A DNA stretch of 64,000 bases, taken from JAIBBG01 sp040381475 (GTDB lineage Bacteria; Bacteroidota; Bacteroidia; Flavobacteriales_D; Sanyastnellaceae). The position numbers were made by a program, and so were the translations under genes. Every line of letters begins with the position of its first letter. The first letter of the stretch is position 1. This document shows, piece by piece, positions 54,537 to 63,224 of the stretch. Under the pieces are notes generated by a model. It did no database searches and was not told where the DNA came from. It saw only the letters and a list, made by a program, of their open reading frames with translations. Location: assembly GCA_040381475.1 (NCBI GenBank), contig JBEIHH010000004.1, positions 35,275-99,274 of the forward strand, read 5' to 3'.

Positions 54537-55169
54537 ATGAAAAAAGGAATTCTCTTCTTCGCAATTACAGGTTTGATTCTGGCAATATCGGCTTTTCAGT
54601 CAACACCTGAAACACTCGCGATTGGTGCATCTGCTCCTAAGGCTGATCTGAAAATGAAAAACATCAGCGGTCGTGAAGTAACTCTCAATAATATCAAACA
54701 AGACAATGGTCTGTTGGTCGTATTTTCTTGCAATACATGCCCTTTTGTAGTGGGCGGTGAGGGCTCTGAAGGCTGGGAAGGCCGTTATGAAGAGTTACGT
54801 CAATTTGCAGAATCTAACAAAATCGGAATGATGTTGGTAAACAGCAATGAAGCCAAACGCGAAAAGGGAGATGACCTTGAAAGCATGAAGACACGTGCAA
54901 AGGAGCACGGTTTTGATAAGTGTGTTTACGTACTCGATGTTAAGTCGGAGTTGGCCAATGCGTTCTATGCGCGCACTACGCCGCATGTGTATTTGTTCGA
55001 CAAGAATCTGAAACTGGTTTATAAAGGATCAATTGATGACAATGTAGATGATAGCAAGAAGGTAACTGCCCCTTATCTGAAGAATGCCCTCAGCAATCTT
55101 GCTGCAGGTAAGGCCATCGATCCTGCTGAAACAAAGCCGGTAGGCTGCAGTATCAAACGCGCAAGCTAA
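54537..55169 (+). CDS. Exported thioredoxin-family redoxin
   Basis: 210 residues with a signal (GILFFAITGLILAISAF). An AhpC/TlpA-like thioredoxin fold: APKADLKMKNISGREVTLNN, then LLVVFSCNTCPFVVGGEGSEG with CxxC-type Cys-Asn-Thr-Cys, and ARTTPHVYLFDKNLKLVYKG with the cis-proline TP. The CNTCPF site is typical of a redoxin group in Bacteroidota and planctomycetes whose partners are unknown. Works in the periplasm, as a reductase or peroxiredoxin-like enzyme. Own terminator at 55195-55224. Confidence 0.85.
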   Translation: MKKGILFFAITGLILAISAFQSTPETLAIGASAPKADLKMKNISGREVTLNNIKQDNGLLVVFSCNTCPFVVGGEGSEGWEGRYEELRQFAESNKIGMMLVNSNEAKREKGDDLESMKTRAKEHGFDKCVYVLDVKSELANAFYARTTPHVYLFDKNLKLVYKGSIDDNVDDSKKVTAPYLKNALSNLAAGKAIDPAETKPVGCSIKRAS

Positions 55170-55194
55170 TAGCAGATAAGGTCAAGAATTTATG

Positions 55195-55224
55195 CCCGGA
55201 ACTATTATTGTTCCGGGTTTTTTT
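55195..55224 (+). terminator. Intrinsic terminator of the redoxin gene
   Basis: CCCGGAAC (55195-55202) and GTTCCGGG (55210-55217) form a perfect 8-bp stem with a 7-nt loop followed by seven T (55218-55224). Confidence 0.9.
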
Positions 55225-55228
55225 GTGG

Positions 55229-55636
55229 TTATCGTTTCTTCCTTTTTTGCTCGTGAACTGACCACATGAATACATTGGGATTGTTCATATAGGGTGTGAT
55301 GTCTTTGGAGAAAATAAGCAGGCCCAAATCAACGAGCCAAAGCACAGCGCCGCCTCCAAAAGTGAGCGTATACAGGATCGGCACTTTCAGATCTGTGCCA
55401 AGATAAAGTCGATGCATACCCAATAAACCCAGCGAGGCATCAAGCAGAATAGCTACAAGTCTTGGATTTTCAGAAATAGAACTGTCTCCTTTTATTTCCT
55501 GGCGAAGCCTGAAGACTCCTTCGTTGTCCTGCACGAATATTTGTCTTCCAACGAGAGACGTAAGCCTGTCCCGTGTTTGCGCGCACGTGAATTCCACCGA
55601 GGTAATCAGTAAAAGAATAAGGGAAAGGGTTCTCAT
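55229..55636 (-). CDS. TM2-domain membrane protein
   Basis: 135 residues. A signal peptide (TLSLILLLITSVEFTCAQ) and a TM2 domain: two transmembrane helices joined by a short loop (VAILLDASLGLLGMHRLYLGT ... YTLTFGGGAVLWLVDLGLLIFS), with the aspartates and glycines typical of TM2. The C-terminal tail is basic (EQKRKKR). TM2 proteins are of unknown function. It is 23 bp after queA on the same strand, so it may share its transcript. Confidence 0.8.
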   Translation of the reverse strand: MRTLSLILLLITSVEFTCAQTRDRLTSLVGRQIFVQDNEGVFRLRQEIKGDSSISENPRLVAILLDASLGLLGMHRLYLGTDLKVPILYTLTFGGGAVLWLVDLGLLIFSKDITPYMNNPNVFMWSVHEQKRKKR

Positions 55637-55659
55637 TTTCGACTCAAAGATCCTGCGGA

Positions 55660-56712
55660 TCAGGTCAGAATCAGCATCGCATCACCATAGGCCCAAAAAC
55701 GGTACTTGTTTTTGATGGCTTCATTGTATGCATGCATGACGAGATCATAACCACCGTAAGCTGTTACACACATCAAAAGCGCACTTTCCGGCTGATGGAA
55801 ATTTGTTATCAGACTGTCGGCAATGTTGAAGTCGTATGGCGGATATATGAATTTGCTGATCCACCCATCATACGGCTTGAGCAAACGTTCAGTGCTTACA
55901 CTGCTCTCGAACGCACGAAGAACCGTATTGCCAACGGCGCATACTCTTTTGCCTGTCTTCAATGCATGGTTCACCACCTGCGCTGTTTCTTCAGAAATAA
56001 TACATTGCTCACTTTCCATTTTGTGTTTGGTGAGGTCTTCAACCTCAACCTGACGGAAAGTACCGAGACCGATATGCATGGTCATTTCGGCCATGTTCAC
56101 ACCTTTGATTTCGCAACGCTTCAGCAATTCGCGGCTGAAATGAAGGCCTGCTGTAGGAGCTGCCACAGCACCTTCGTGCTTTGCAAAAATTGTCTGGAAC
56201 CACTCTTCATCTTGCGGCTCTACAGGACGCTTGATGTATTTCGGAATGGGGGTTTCTCCCAATTTGTAGACCAATGCTTTGAAATCTTCATGGCTGCCAT
56301 CGTACAAAAAACGCAATGTTCTGCCACGCGATGTGGTGTTATCTATCACTTCCGCAACCAACTCATCGTTTTCACCAAAGTATAACTTGTTGCCAATTCG
56401 GATTTTTCTCGCCGGATCAACCACGGTATCCCAAAGCAGACTCTGCTCGTTGAGCTCCCGCAGCATAAATACTTCTATCATGCTTCCGGTTTTCTCCTTA
56501 TTACCATACATGCGAGCAGGAAAAACGCGGGTATTGTTGTTCACCAGAACATCACCTTCATCGAAATAGTCAAGAATGTCCTTAAACATCTTGTGTTCGA
56601 TTTTACCGGTTTGCTTGTGAACAACCATCAAACGACTTTCATCGCGATGTTTTGCTGGATACTGTGCTATCAGCTCTTCTGGCAGTTTGTATCTAAACTG
56701 ACCTAGCTTCAT
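55660..56712 (-). CDS. queA: S-adenosylmethionine:tRNA ribosyltransferase-isomerase
   Basis: 350 residues from the ATG at 56712 (MKLGQFRYKLPEELIAQYPA), which fits the family; an ATG at 56748 would add 12 residues. It transfers the ribosyl part of SAM to preQ1 in tRNA (anticodon GUN tRNAs) and forms epoxyqueuosine. Motifs: NNNTRVFPARM, GAVAAPTAGLHFS, MHIGLGTFRQV, VGNTVLRAFES, TNFHQPESALLM and YRFWAYGDAML. This is the short Bacteroidota form; the longer paralogue is at 40765. Downstream, TM2 at 23 bp; upstream, truB. Confidence 0.93.
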   Translation of the reverse strand: MKLGQFRYKLPEELIAQYPAKHRDESRLMVVHKQTGKIEHKMFKDILDYFDEGDVLVNNNTRVFPARMYGNKEKTGSMIEVFMLRELNEQSLLWDTVVDPARKIRIGNKLYFGENDELVAEVIDNTTSRGRTLRFLYDGSHEDFKALVYKLGETPIPKYIKRPVEPQDEEWFQTIFAKHEGAVAAPTAGLHFSRELLKRCEIKGVNMAEMTMHIGLGTFRQVEVEDLTKHKMESEQCIISEETAQVVNHALKTGKRVCAVGNTVLRAFESSVSTERLLKPYDGWISKFIYPPYDFNIADSLITNFHQPESALLMCVTAYGGYDLVMHAYNEAIKNKYRFWAYGDAMLILT

Positions 56713-56824
56713 CATGGAAATCAATGGTCTGCGATTTAAAATTGGCACGCGAAGATAAGGTTTTCAACAAGCAATGTAAAGAGAAACTTTATAACTAAAT
56801 AAGAATCAACGTATTGAACTCGAA

Positions 56825-57574
56825 TTATTGTTGAAAACCCTGTAGTTTTTGAAGCAGACAGTCCAGCGTGGTGGCGTTTTCGACACTGTACGGGGCGCTT
56901 TCAGTCCTGCGCAGGGATGACAAATGCGATCCTGATCGGATATTTTGACCAAGGTCGTGCGCCAATGAGCGGATATAGGTTCCTTTTGAACACTTAATTA
57001 GAAATGAAGCTTCTTCACCTTCAAATGACAGAATATCAAAACGGCTGATCTGAACCGGCACGGCCGGAATAATGATTTCTATCCCTTTTCGGGCAGCGTG
57101 GTATGCCCGTTTGCCGTCCACCTGTTTGGCACTGAACACCGGAGGCCGCTGCCATTGTTCTCCGGTCATCTTCTGAGCCTCTTCCTGTAATTTGTCCAGA
57201 GTAAGGTGACCGGTATCATAATTTCCTTCAGGTGCGGTCTCAAGATCATAGCTTGGTGTTGTCTTACCAAAACGGATGGTTCCGGTATACACTTTTTCAC
57301 CTGCCATCAGTTGATCTATTTTTTTTGTGAATTTACCGGTGCAAACGACAAGCAAACCCGTTGCCAGCGGATCGAGTGTTCCTGCATGGCCAATTTTAAA
57401 CCGCTGGTCATGGCCATGCTCGTTAACCGGAATTCGGACATTGTGCCGCACGAATCCCTTGATGCGGTTAAGCACATCGAAACTCGTCCAGTCATAGGGC
57501 TTGTCGATCAGCAGTATGCTGCCCTGAACGAACTCATCAAGATCATTGAACACATTGGGTTGCGGAATTTCCAT
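56825..57574 (-). CDS. truB: tRNA pseudouridine-55 synthase
   Basis: 249 residues. TruB makes pseudouridine at position 55 of the T-loop in most tRNAs. Motifs: LLIDKPYDWTSFDVLNRIKG, HAGTLDPLATGLL with catalytic D68, SYDLETAPEG, and RPPVFSAKQVDGKRAYHAARKG; the C-terminal part has KCSKGTYIRSLAHDLG. The PUA domain found in many TruB proteins is absent, as often in Bacteroidota. It starts 10 bp from the end of the desaturase gene on the same strand, so it probably belongs to the desaturase transcript. Confidence 0.95.
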   Translation of the reverse strand: MEIPQPNVFNDLDEFVQGSILLIDKPYDWTSFDVLNRIKGFVRHNVRIPVNEHGHDQRFKIGHAGTLDPLATGLLVVCTGKFTKKIDQLMAGEKVYTGTIRFGKTTPSYDLETAPEGNYDTGHLTLDKLQEEAQKMTGEQWQRPPVFSAKQVDGKRAYHAARKGIEIIIPAVPVQISRFDILSFEGEEASFLIKCSKGTYIRSLAHDLGQNIRSGSHLSSLRRTESAPYSVENATTLDCLLQKLQGFQQ

Positions 57575-57584
57575 CGCTGCAAAC

Positions 57585-58649
57585 CTAACTCACGCCCATC
57601 TTATGTAAATACCTGTAATGTGAAATCAGCGCACCGACAAATGACTTTTGGTTGTAAGGGAGTTTGTATTTGTAACAAAGTCTTTCAATAGGCTTGGTCA
57701 AATACCTGTTCATGGTATGTGGTAGTTTCGGAAAGAGATGATGTGCAGCATGTGCATTGAAGCCACCCAGAAACCAATTCATGATTCTGCTTGTTGGCCT
57801 GTAATCCATTGCCGTTGCCAATTGATGCGCATGATAATCGTATGGCAGTTTTCCTTCACTGTTTTGAATGGGGAAAGCTGTTTCCATGGTTAGGTGAGAA
57901 ATGATCAACGTCCAGACAAAAAATATGGAAATGACAAAATGAGAAATGAAAAACGCAGCCAATACGATAGCGAAAGAATGACCAAGCAGACAAGGCATAA
58001 TCAAATAGAAAAACAGATATACGAACTTCCAGTGAAAAAAGCGAAATACTTCAATAGCTGAATGTTTGATGTTTCGAAGATTTGCCAATTCCTTTTTTCT
58101 GAGATAGAGAAAATCTTTAAAGAAAATCCAGTGAAGCGTATAAAACGCATACAACAAGGTGGCGTAGATGTGCTGAAATCTGTGTAGCCCGCGTTTGCGG
58201 TGGGCTGGCGATAATCTCAGAAGCGGGTTTTCATCAATGTCGGCATCGCAGCCATCAACATTTGGGAAAAGATGGTGGGATGCTATATGTCTTTTTTTCC
58301 AGAGGTAGCTGTTTACCCCTTGCAGGTTAAAAGCAAAACGAAAGATGATATCGTTGATGAATTTGCTCCGTCCAAAAGTTCCATGCGCACCGTCATGGGC
58401 AGCATTGAAAGCCAGCAAAATCCCCGACAATGAAAAGAGCACGTAGCTGATAACAAACAATGCGCCCTGCTGATGAAGCGTCAGCATGTATAGTGAAACA
58501 TAAAGTGATGCGAAGAATAATAGTTTGACAACCAGAAGTCTTTGCGCTTTCTTCAGCAAGCCATGTATGCCCATGTATCTTCCTGATATTTCGAATAGTT
58601 CACGTTTGAAACCGTTTTTATTCTGCGGGTTGAACCTGATTTTTTTCAT
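57585..58649 (-). CDS. Membrane fatty-acid desaturase (front-end type)
   Basis: 354 residues with four to six hydrophobic helices and the three histidine boxes of membrane desaturases: HDGAH (85-89), HIASHH (121-126) and HAAHHLFP in the C-terminal third. The third box has His where front-end desaturases often have Gln (QxxHH). No cytochrome b5 domain is fused. It should insert a double bond into a fatty acyl chain, at the inner membrane, using an electron donor encoded elsewhere. It starts 2 bp after the acyltransferase gene and is 10 bp before truB. Confidence 0.9.
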   Translation of the reverse strand: MKKIRFNPQNKNGFKRELFEISGRYMGIHGLLKKAQRLLVVKLLFFASLYVSLYMLTLHQQGALFVISYVLFSLSGILLAFNAAHDGAHGTFGRSKFINDIIFRFAFNLQGVNSYLWKKRHIASHHLFPNVDGCDADIDENPLLRLSPAHRKRGLHRFQHIYATLLYAFYTLHWIFFKDFLYLRKKELANLRNIKHSAIEVFRFFHWKFVYLFFYLIMPCLLGHSFAIVLAAFFISHFVISIFFVWTLIISHLTMETAFPIQNSEGKLPYDYHAHQLATAMDYRPTSRIMNWFLGGFNAHAAHHLFPKLPHTMNRYLTKPIERLCYKYKLPYNQKSFVGALISHYRYLHKMGVS

Positions 58650-58651
58650 AG

Positions 58652-60538
58652 TTATTCTGTTATTATAAAACCTTGTTGATCAATACTTCCTCTGAGTCCT
58701 GTGTTGAACCATTCGTTGACGAGTGTGTTACCACATTCGTTCTCTGAGCTCAAATTACCGGCTACACAAGCTCCATGAATCCAGAGGTTACCTTTCTCTC
58801 CAGCAGCGAGCTCTTTCATATCGCCATCGCATATTTTAGCGGCAACACCCGGGAGTGGTTTCCCTATGCTTTGTCTCATGTTGTTTTCCTGCGACATGGT
58901 TTTTCCTGCAATGTCTTTCCCTTCATAGTGATGAAGGTTCACAGCGAAAAGTGACGAAGTTTCATTTTTACCGGCACACACAAAAACTTCAATGCCGCGC
59001 TGGTTGAGTAATTCGAGGTCATGGTGAGTTGGATGAAGATCTGCAGTGAAAATGTGCGTTAAGAAGGGCATGTTTCTTGTTTGCGCAAGCGATGCAATTG
59101 CGTTGATTTGTTTTGGAGTGGCAATCACAAGTGATGGTCGTGTTTCCCCCATTTCTGCAAGGAATGCATCTGCGCTGATTCTGCTGCTGATGATATTGGA
59201 ATTGAGATCATAAATCAATGGAATGAGAAGTTCAATTACAAAACCGTAAGACTCATGGAGCGGCAGGTTGCTCATCATGACGCTGGCGCGAGGGAAAAAA
59301 TATATTTGTCTTAAGCCATGCAGAACTGCAAGCAGGTTGCGGTGTGTAAGGGAAATACACTTAATCTCTTGATCGCCATTTTTTTCGAAGATAATCGTAA
59401 CTTCATCATCCATCTTTTTCGTTGGACGAAAGGCATGCAATACACTTTTTCGCAGACTTTTTAAACTGCTGCATACAACGTTCAGTTTTTCACCTTTTTC
59501 AATAGCATCATGCAAATGTTCTGTGTAAATGATGCGCTCAGCGTTGGGTGAGAACTTTGAAAATTCAAGATCAAGTGTGGTGATGAGGGTTCTGATCTTC
59601 GCTTTGTTCATGACATAAAAGCGCTCCTCATTGTTGAATTCCGGATTGATATTGACTACTGTCTTGTTGTTCATAAGCAACCACAAATTGAGTAAGTAGG
59701 CATCGTGGCATTTAGGCAGCAGCAGCGCTACACGGTCATCATCTTTCAAGAGAGGTTTTATTGCATCAGTGATTTGAGCGAACTGATGCTTAAGTTCGTT
59801 GAAAGGAATACAATCCTGGCCTTGTTTCCAGCTGCCTTCACCTGCTTTGCTGAGCGATTCGCTGATCTGAACATCCAGTGTTTTCTGACCGGATAACATG
59901 CTGTTGAAGTTTCGCACTTCCAGTTCTTTGATGCGCTGCCTGAGATCAAATGCTTTTACAGGCACGGCAAGCGGTGCTCCAATATTCACCAACACATCTC
60001 GGCGCATACTGCGAAATGAAAAGCGCTCCATACGTCTGGCTCCCGCACGAAATGAAAGAGGCGTTCCCTGAACATTGTGCAGGTGAATGGGAATCACCGG
60101 TGCCTGAATCAGGGAAGAAAGATGTTCAACTCCTTTTTTGAACTCGAGTATCTGACCTGTTCTGGTTACAGTGCCCTCAGCAAAAATGATGACAATGCCA
60201 CCTGAGTTGATCTGCTCTGAAACCGCAAGATTGAATGATTCAAAATCGTTCTTTCCACCTCTTGGAGAAATTGGAATACAATTCAGACCTTTGAGAAGCC
60301 ACTTCAGATGTGGTTTGTTATAAACGTCGGCATTCATAACAAAACTTACATAGCGTGGAACACTGCATACGATGATCATAAAGTCGAGGTACGATACATG
60401 ATTTGCAACCAGCAGCGCTCCGCCTTCCTTCGGGATATTCGACTTTCCGGTAATGTTCAGCCGGTAAATTATGGTTCCTGCTAATCTCACGATGCCCTTG
60501 AGCAGACAGGCCAGAACTGAAAATATCATTGCTTTCAT
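58652..60538 (-). CDS. Acyltransferase fused to a degenerate AMP-binding domain (Aas-like)
   Basis: 628 residues. Residues ~1-220 are an LPLAT/PlsC domain with NHVSYLDF (H47, D52) and IIFAEGTVTRTG. Residues ~235-628 align with acyl-ACP synthetase (AMP-binding) domains as in E. coli Aas, but the ATP-site motifs are altered: the TSGSxGxPKG loop is replaced by EKNGDQEIKC; the region that should hold YGxTE reads CAGKNETSS; the TGD motif reads TGLRGSIDQQGF. The C-terminal ~100-residue subdomain with the catalytic Lys is missing, and the stop is 2 bp before the desaturase start. So acyl transfer is likely, acyl activation unlikely. Substrate (lysolipid) unknown. Confidence 0.8.
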   Translation of the reverse strand: MKAMIFSVLACLLKGIVRLAGTIIYRLNITGKSNIPKEGGALLVANHVSYLDFMIIVCSVPRYVSFVMNADVYNKPHLKWLLKGLNCIPISPRGGKNDFESFNLAVSEQINSGGIVIIFAEGTVTRTGQILEFKKGVEHLSSLIQAPVIPIHLHNVQGTPLSFRAGARRMERFSFRSMRRDVLVNIGAPLAVPVKAFDLRQRIKELEVRNFNSMLSGQKTLDVQISESLSKAGEGSWKQGQDCIPFNELKHQFAQITDAIKPLLKDDDRVALLLPKCHDAYLLNLWLLMNNKTVVNINPEFNNEERFYVMNKAKIRTLITTLDLEFSKFSPNAERIIYTEHLHDAIEKGEKLNVVCSSLKSLRKSVLHAFRPTKKMDDEVTIIFEKNGDQEIKCISLTHRNLLAVLHGLRQIYFFPRASVMMSNLPLHESYGFVIELLIPLIYDLNSNIISSRISADAFLAEMGETRPSLVIATPKQINAIASLAQTRNMPFLTHIFTADLHPTHHDLELLNQRGIEVFVCAGKNETSSLFAVNLHHYEGKDIAGKTMSQENNMRQSIGKPLPGVAAKICDGDMKELAAGEKGNLWIHGACVAGNLSSENECGNTLVNEWFNTGLRGSIDQQGFIITE

Positions 60539-60695
60539 GAGCCAAAGAACAAGATCATTCTTTCATATTCAATTGGCGAGTATGAAAGAGGCCGTATCTG
60601 ATAAACAGCTATTATTTAGGGTTGATTCATGCCCAATGGGCAGAAATATTTGAAAGAACCTACGTTTCTTCAAATAGAAAAACGTACATTTGAAA

Positions 60696-62195
60696 ATGGA
60701 TTTTTTGGAGCAAACAGTAGATAACTTGAGCCCAGAGGAACGGTCGGAATTCCGTCTCTTTTTACAAAAACAAAGACAAAACAGAAGGGATCAACAACTT
60801 TTCGATCTGCTCACGCTATCAGAAAGGCCTTCTTCACGGTCGATCGCGGAAAAGCTTTATCGGCCTATCAATCTCAATGCATACCACAGTTTGCGTAAAC
60901 GTTTGATGGCTCAGCTTTTGACATTTGTTGTTGCCAAACGTTTGCAGGCTGATGCCACCATGGCAAGCAATGTCATGGGTATGATTTCGATGGGACGCTT
61001 TATGCTTGAAAAACAGGCAGGAGAAGTGTCGGCATATTTTCTGGAAAAGGCGGAGCAAACCGCCATCCGGAATGGGCAGACAGAGTTGCTTTCGACAATT
61101 TATCAACTGCAGATTGCCCATTCGGATGAATTGAAGGTCAACCTGAACGAGGTTATTCAAAAATGGACTGAAAACAATGCCAAACAGCAGGCGGGACAAA
61201 AACTGGACATAGCCTATGCATTGATACGTAGAAACCTTGCCGCCGCCAGAAAAGGTGGAACCACTTTGGATCCTGAAGAGATTATCAACGCAGTTTTTCG
61301 TGATTTTCAGATCAACAGCGAGGACGCGAACAATGCCGCTTATATGTACAAGCTGGTGGCGATGTCAAGAAGTGCCATTGTCTCCACCAAAGATTATTAC
61401 AGGCTGGAACCTTTTCTGATCAAGATATACTCCCGCATGGATGCTGCCAAAGCTTTTGGTAAAAAAGACAAACAGTATCAATTGGGATTTTTGTATATGA
61501 TATCTCATGTGTTGTATCGCAACCGGAAATTCGATGAGGCTTTGCCCTGGATAGCCGCGATGGAGGAAGTATTGCCTTTCCAGTCTTTCAGGGCTTCTGT
61601 TTATTACCCGAAGTATGTTGCTTTGAGGGCTGCCATCGCGAGCTACAGCGGAAAAAATCTTGAGGCTATTGAGTTGATGAAAAACCTGTTGCAGGCTAAG
61701 CATGTGCGTGTTCCGTTGACAGAAAAACTAAATATGCAACTGAATCTGGCGGTTTACTTTTTCCAGTCTGCTGAATACAAAAAGGCTCTCAAGGCCATCA
61801 TGGAAATTACACACAGTGATAAATGGATAGAAGACAGGATGGGCAAAGAGTGGCGCTTCAAGAAGACCATGATAGAATTGATCATCCAGTGTGAACTGGG
61901 CAATGATGATTTGGCTCTGACGAGAATCCGGTCGGTGGAAAAATATTTCAGTGGATTCCTTGCGCACCCAGTCTATCAGCGGGCCAGATTGTTCCTGAAA
62001 TTCATCCGTCGGATTATCACCAATCCAGAATTGGTCACAACACCCGCTTTTGCCGAGGAAGTGAAGGAAGCGAGCCTTGGTTGGCCGGGTGAGAAGGAGG
62101 ATATTCAGGCAATAACATTCTTTTGCTGGCTAAAAAGCAAGATGCTGCGCCGCAATTACTATGAAGTTTTATTGGAGGCGATGCGGCGCGATTGA
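60696..62195 (+). CDS. Helical-repeat (TPR-like) protein of unknown function
   Basis: 499 residues from the ATG at 60696; TTG at 60690 would add two residues. No signal peptide or transmembrane segment, so cytosolic. The sequence is nearly all alpha-helical with repeating helix pairs of TPR type (LGFLYMISHVLYRNRKFDEALPWIAAME, LNLAVYFFQSAEYKKALKAIMEI). The N-terminus (LEQTVDNLSPEERSEFRLFLQKQRQNRRDQQLFDLL) forms a charged helical cap. A palindromic region and a promoter-like TACATTTG precede the gene. Similar proteins are hypothetical in Bacteroidota; function unknown. Confidence 0.7.
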   Translation: MDFLEQTVDNLSPEERSEFRLFLQKQRQNRRDQQLFDLLTLSERPSSRSIAEKLYRPINLNAYHSLRKRLMAQLLTFVVAKRLQADATMASNVMGMISMGRFMLEKQAGEVSAYFLEKAEQTAIRNGQTELLSTIYQLQIAHSDELKVNLNEVIQKWTENNAKQQAGQKLDIAYALIRRNLAAARKGGTTLDPEEIINAVFRDFQINSEDANNAAYMYKLVAMSRSAIVSTKDYYRLEPFLIKIYSRMDAAKAFGKKDKQYQLGFLYMISHVLYRNRKFDEALPWIAAMEEVLPFQSFRASVYYPKYVALRAAIASYSGKNLEAIELMKNLLQAKHVRVPLTEKLNMQLNLAVYFFQSAEYKKALKAIMEITHSDKWIEDRMGKEWRFKKTMIELIIQCELGNDDLALTRIRSVEKYFSGFLAHPVYQRARLFLKFIRRIITNPELVTTPAFAEEVKEASLGWPGEKEDIQAITFFCWLKSKMLRRNYYEVLLEAMRRD

Positions 62196-62238
62196 CCAAC
62201 ATCGGTTTGCACGTGAATTTCGTTTAGTTTTGACTCGC

Positions 62239-62736
62239 ATGAAAAAGATTCATATCCTGTTGTTCGCTGCCATGATCGGATTTAGCTCTTGTCAAAGCCG
62301 GTCCGAAAAGGCGGCAAACTATAACGACAACATCATCGAATATCAGAAATCCATCATTGATGCTTTGGTTTTGATGGATTCTACGTTCAGTGATACAAAC
62401 GCAACTGAGGATCGGGTGGGTTATTCCTACGCCAATCTTCAGAGTAAGGTGAAGTTATCGATTCTGGCGTTGGACAGCATAGGATCATTTCAAAAAGATC
62501 CGTCTCTTGAACTCGCTGCGAGGGAATTGTTCAGGACCTACGAGGATTTAGTGGATAATGATTATAAAAAGTTGGTAGAAATAAAACTTTTACCAGCTGA
62601 AAGCGTAAACGTGGCAATAGTTGATTCCAGCTTTGCCATTCAAAGCAATATTCACCTGCAATCTAAAGTTGCTCAGGAGAAGTTTCTTCAGGCTCAGTTG
62701 GAATTCGGCAAGAAGTTCCGACTTGAATTTGAATAA
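62239..62736 (+). CDS. Helical lipoprotein of unknown function
   Basis: 165 residues from the ATG at 62239 (MKKIHILLFAAMIGFSSC), lipobox GFSSC; a longer in-frame start at 62161 overlaps the upstream gene and is not signal-like. The mature part is largely helical (AANYNDNIIEYQKSIIDALVL, AQEKFLQAQLEFGKKFRLEFE). The pattern NYNDxIIEYQ followed by two helices recalls LIC11966-like surface proteins, but I am not sure. TAGTTTTG (62225-62232) is a possible -7 element. Confidence 0.7.
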   Translation: MKKIHILLFAAMIGFSSCQSRSEKAANYNDNIIEYQKSIIDALVLMDSTFSDTNATEDRVGYSYANLQSKVKLSILALDSIGSFQKDPSLELAARELFRTYEDLVDNDYKKLVEIKLLPAESVNVAIVDSSFAIQSNIHLQSKVAQEKFLQAQLEFGKKFRLEFE

Positions 62737-62744
62737 CTTACCTG

Positions 62745-63221
62745 ATGAAAAAACATATTCTAACCATAGTCATTGCCATCGGCGCAATGTCTTCTATAGC
62801 ACAACGTGGAATGCTCAACAATGCGGTTGGTGTTCGACTGGGATTGGGATCAGGACTTAGTTATCAGCATTTCTTTACCGATCAGCGTGTATTCGAAGCT
62901 ATCGCATACCAGCGGTTCGGCGGGGTGAATCTCACACTCTTGATGGAGGGTCATGAGCAGTTTTTCGATATCCGAGGATTAAAATGGTTCTATGGTGCCG
63001 GAGGTCATGTATGGATTTATAACAAAAGCTCCGTTCTTCAGGAAAATATATTGCGCGAAAATTCTTACGCCCTGGGTGTAGATGGCATCATTGGAATGGC
63101 GTTCTATCTCAGGAGCTTACCGTTGCAATTTTCAGTAGACTGGAAACCTGGATTTAATTTGAAGGGCAGCAGCTATATCGAATGGGATAGCGGCGGGATG
63201 AGCGTCAGGTATCGCTTTTGA
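62745..63221 (+). CDS. Small predicted outer-membrane barrel protein
   Basis: 158 residues with a signal (KHILTIVIAIGAMSSIAQ). Strands such as AVGVRLGLGSGLSYQHFFT, FYGAGGHVWIYN and LQFSVDWKPGFNL end with GGMSVRYRF, a C-terminal Phe after Arg-Tyr-Arg as in outer-membrane barrels. It starts 8 bp after the lipoprotein gene and so probably shares its transcript. It is convergent with the LytTR gene. Function unknown. Confidence 0.68.
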   Translation: MKKHILTIVIAIGAMSSIAQRGMLNNAVGVRLGLGSGLSYQHFFTDQRVFEAIAYQRFGGVNLTLLMEGHEQFFDIRGLKWFYGAGGHVWIYNKSSVLQENILRENSYALGVDGIIGMAFYLRSLPLQFSVDWKPGFNLKGSSYIEWDSGGMSVRYRF

Positions 63222-63224
63222 TAC

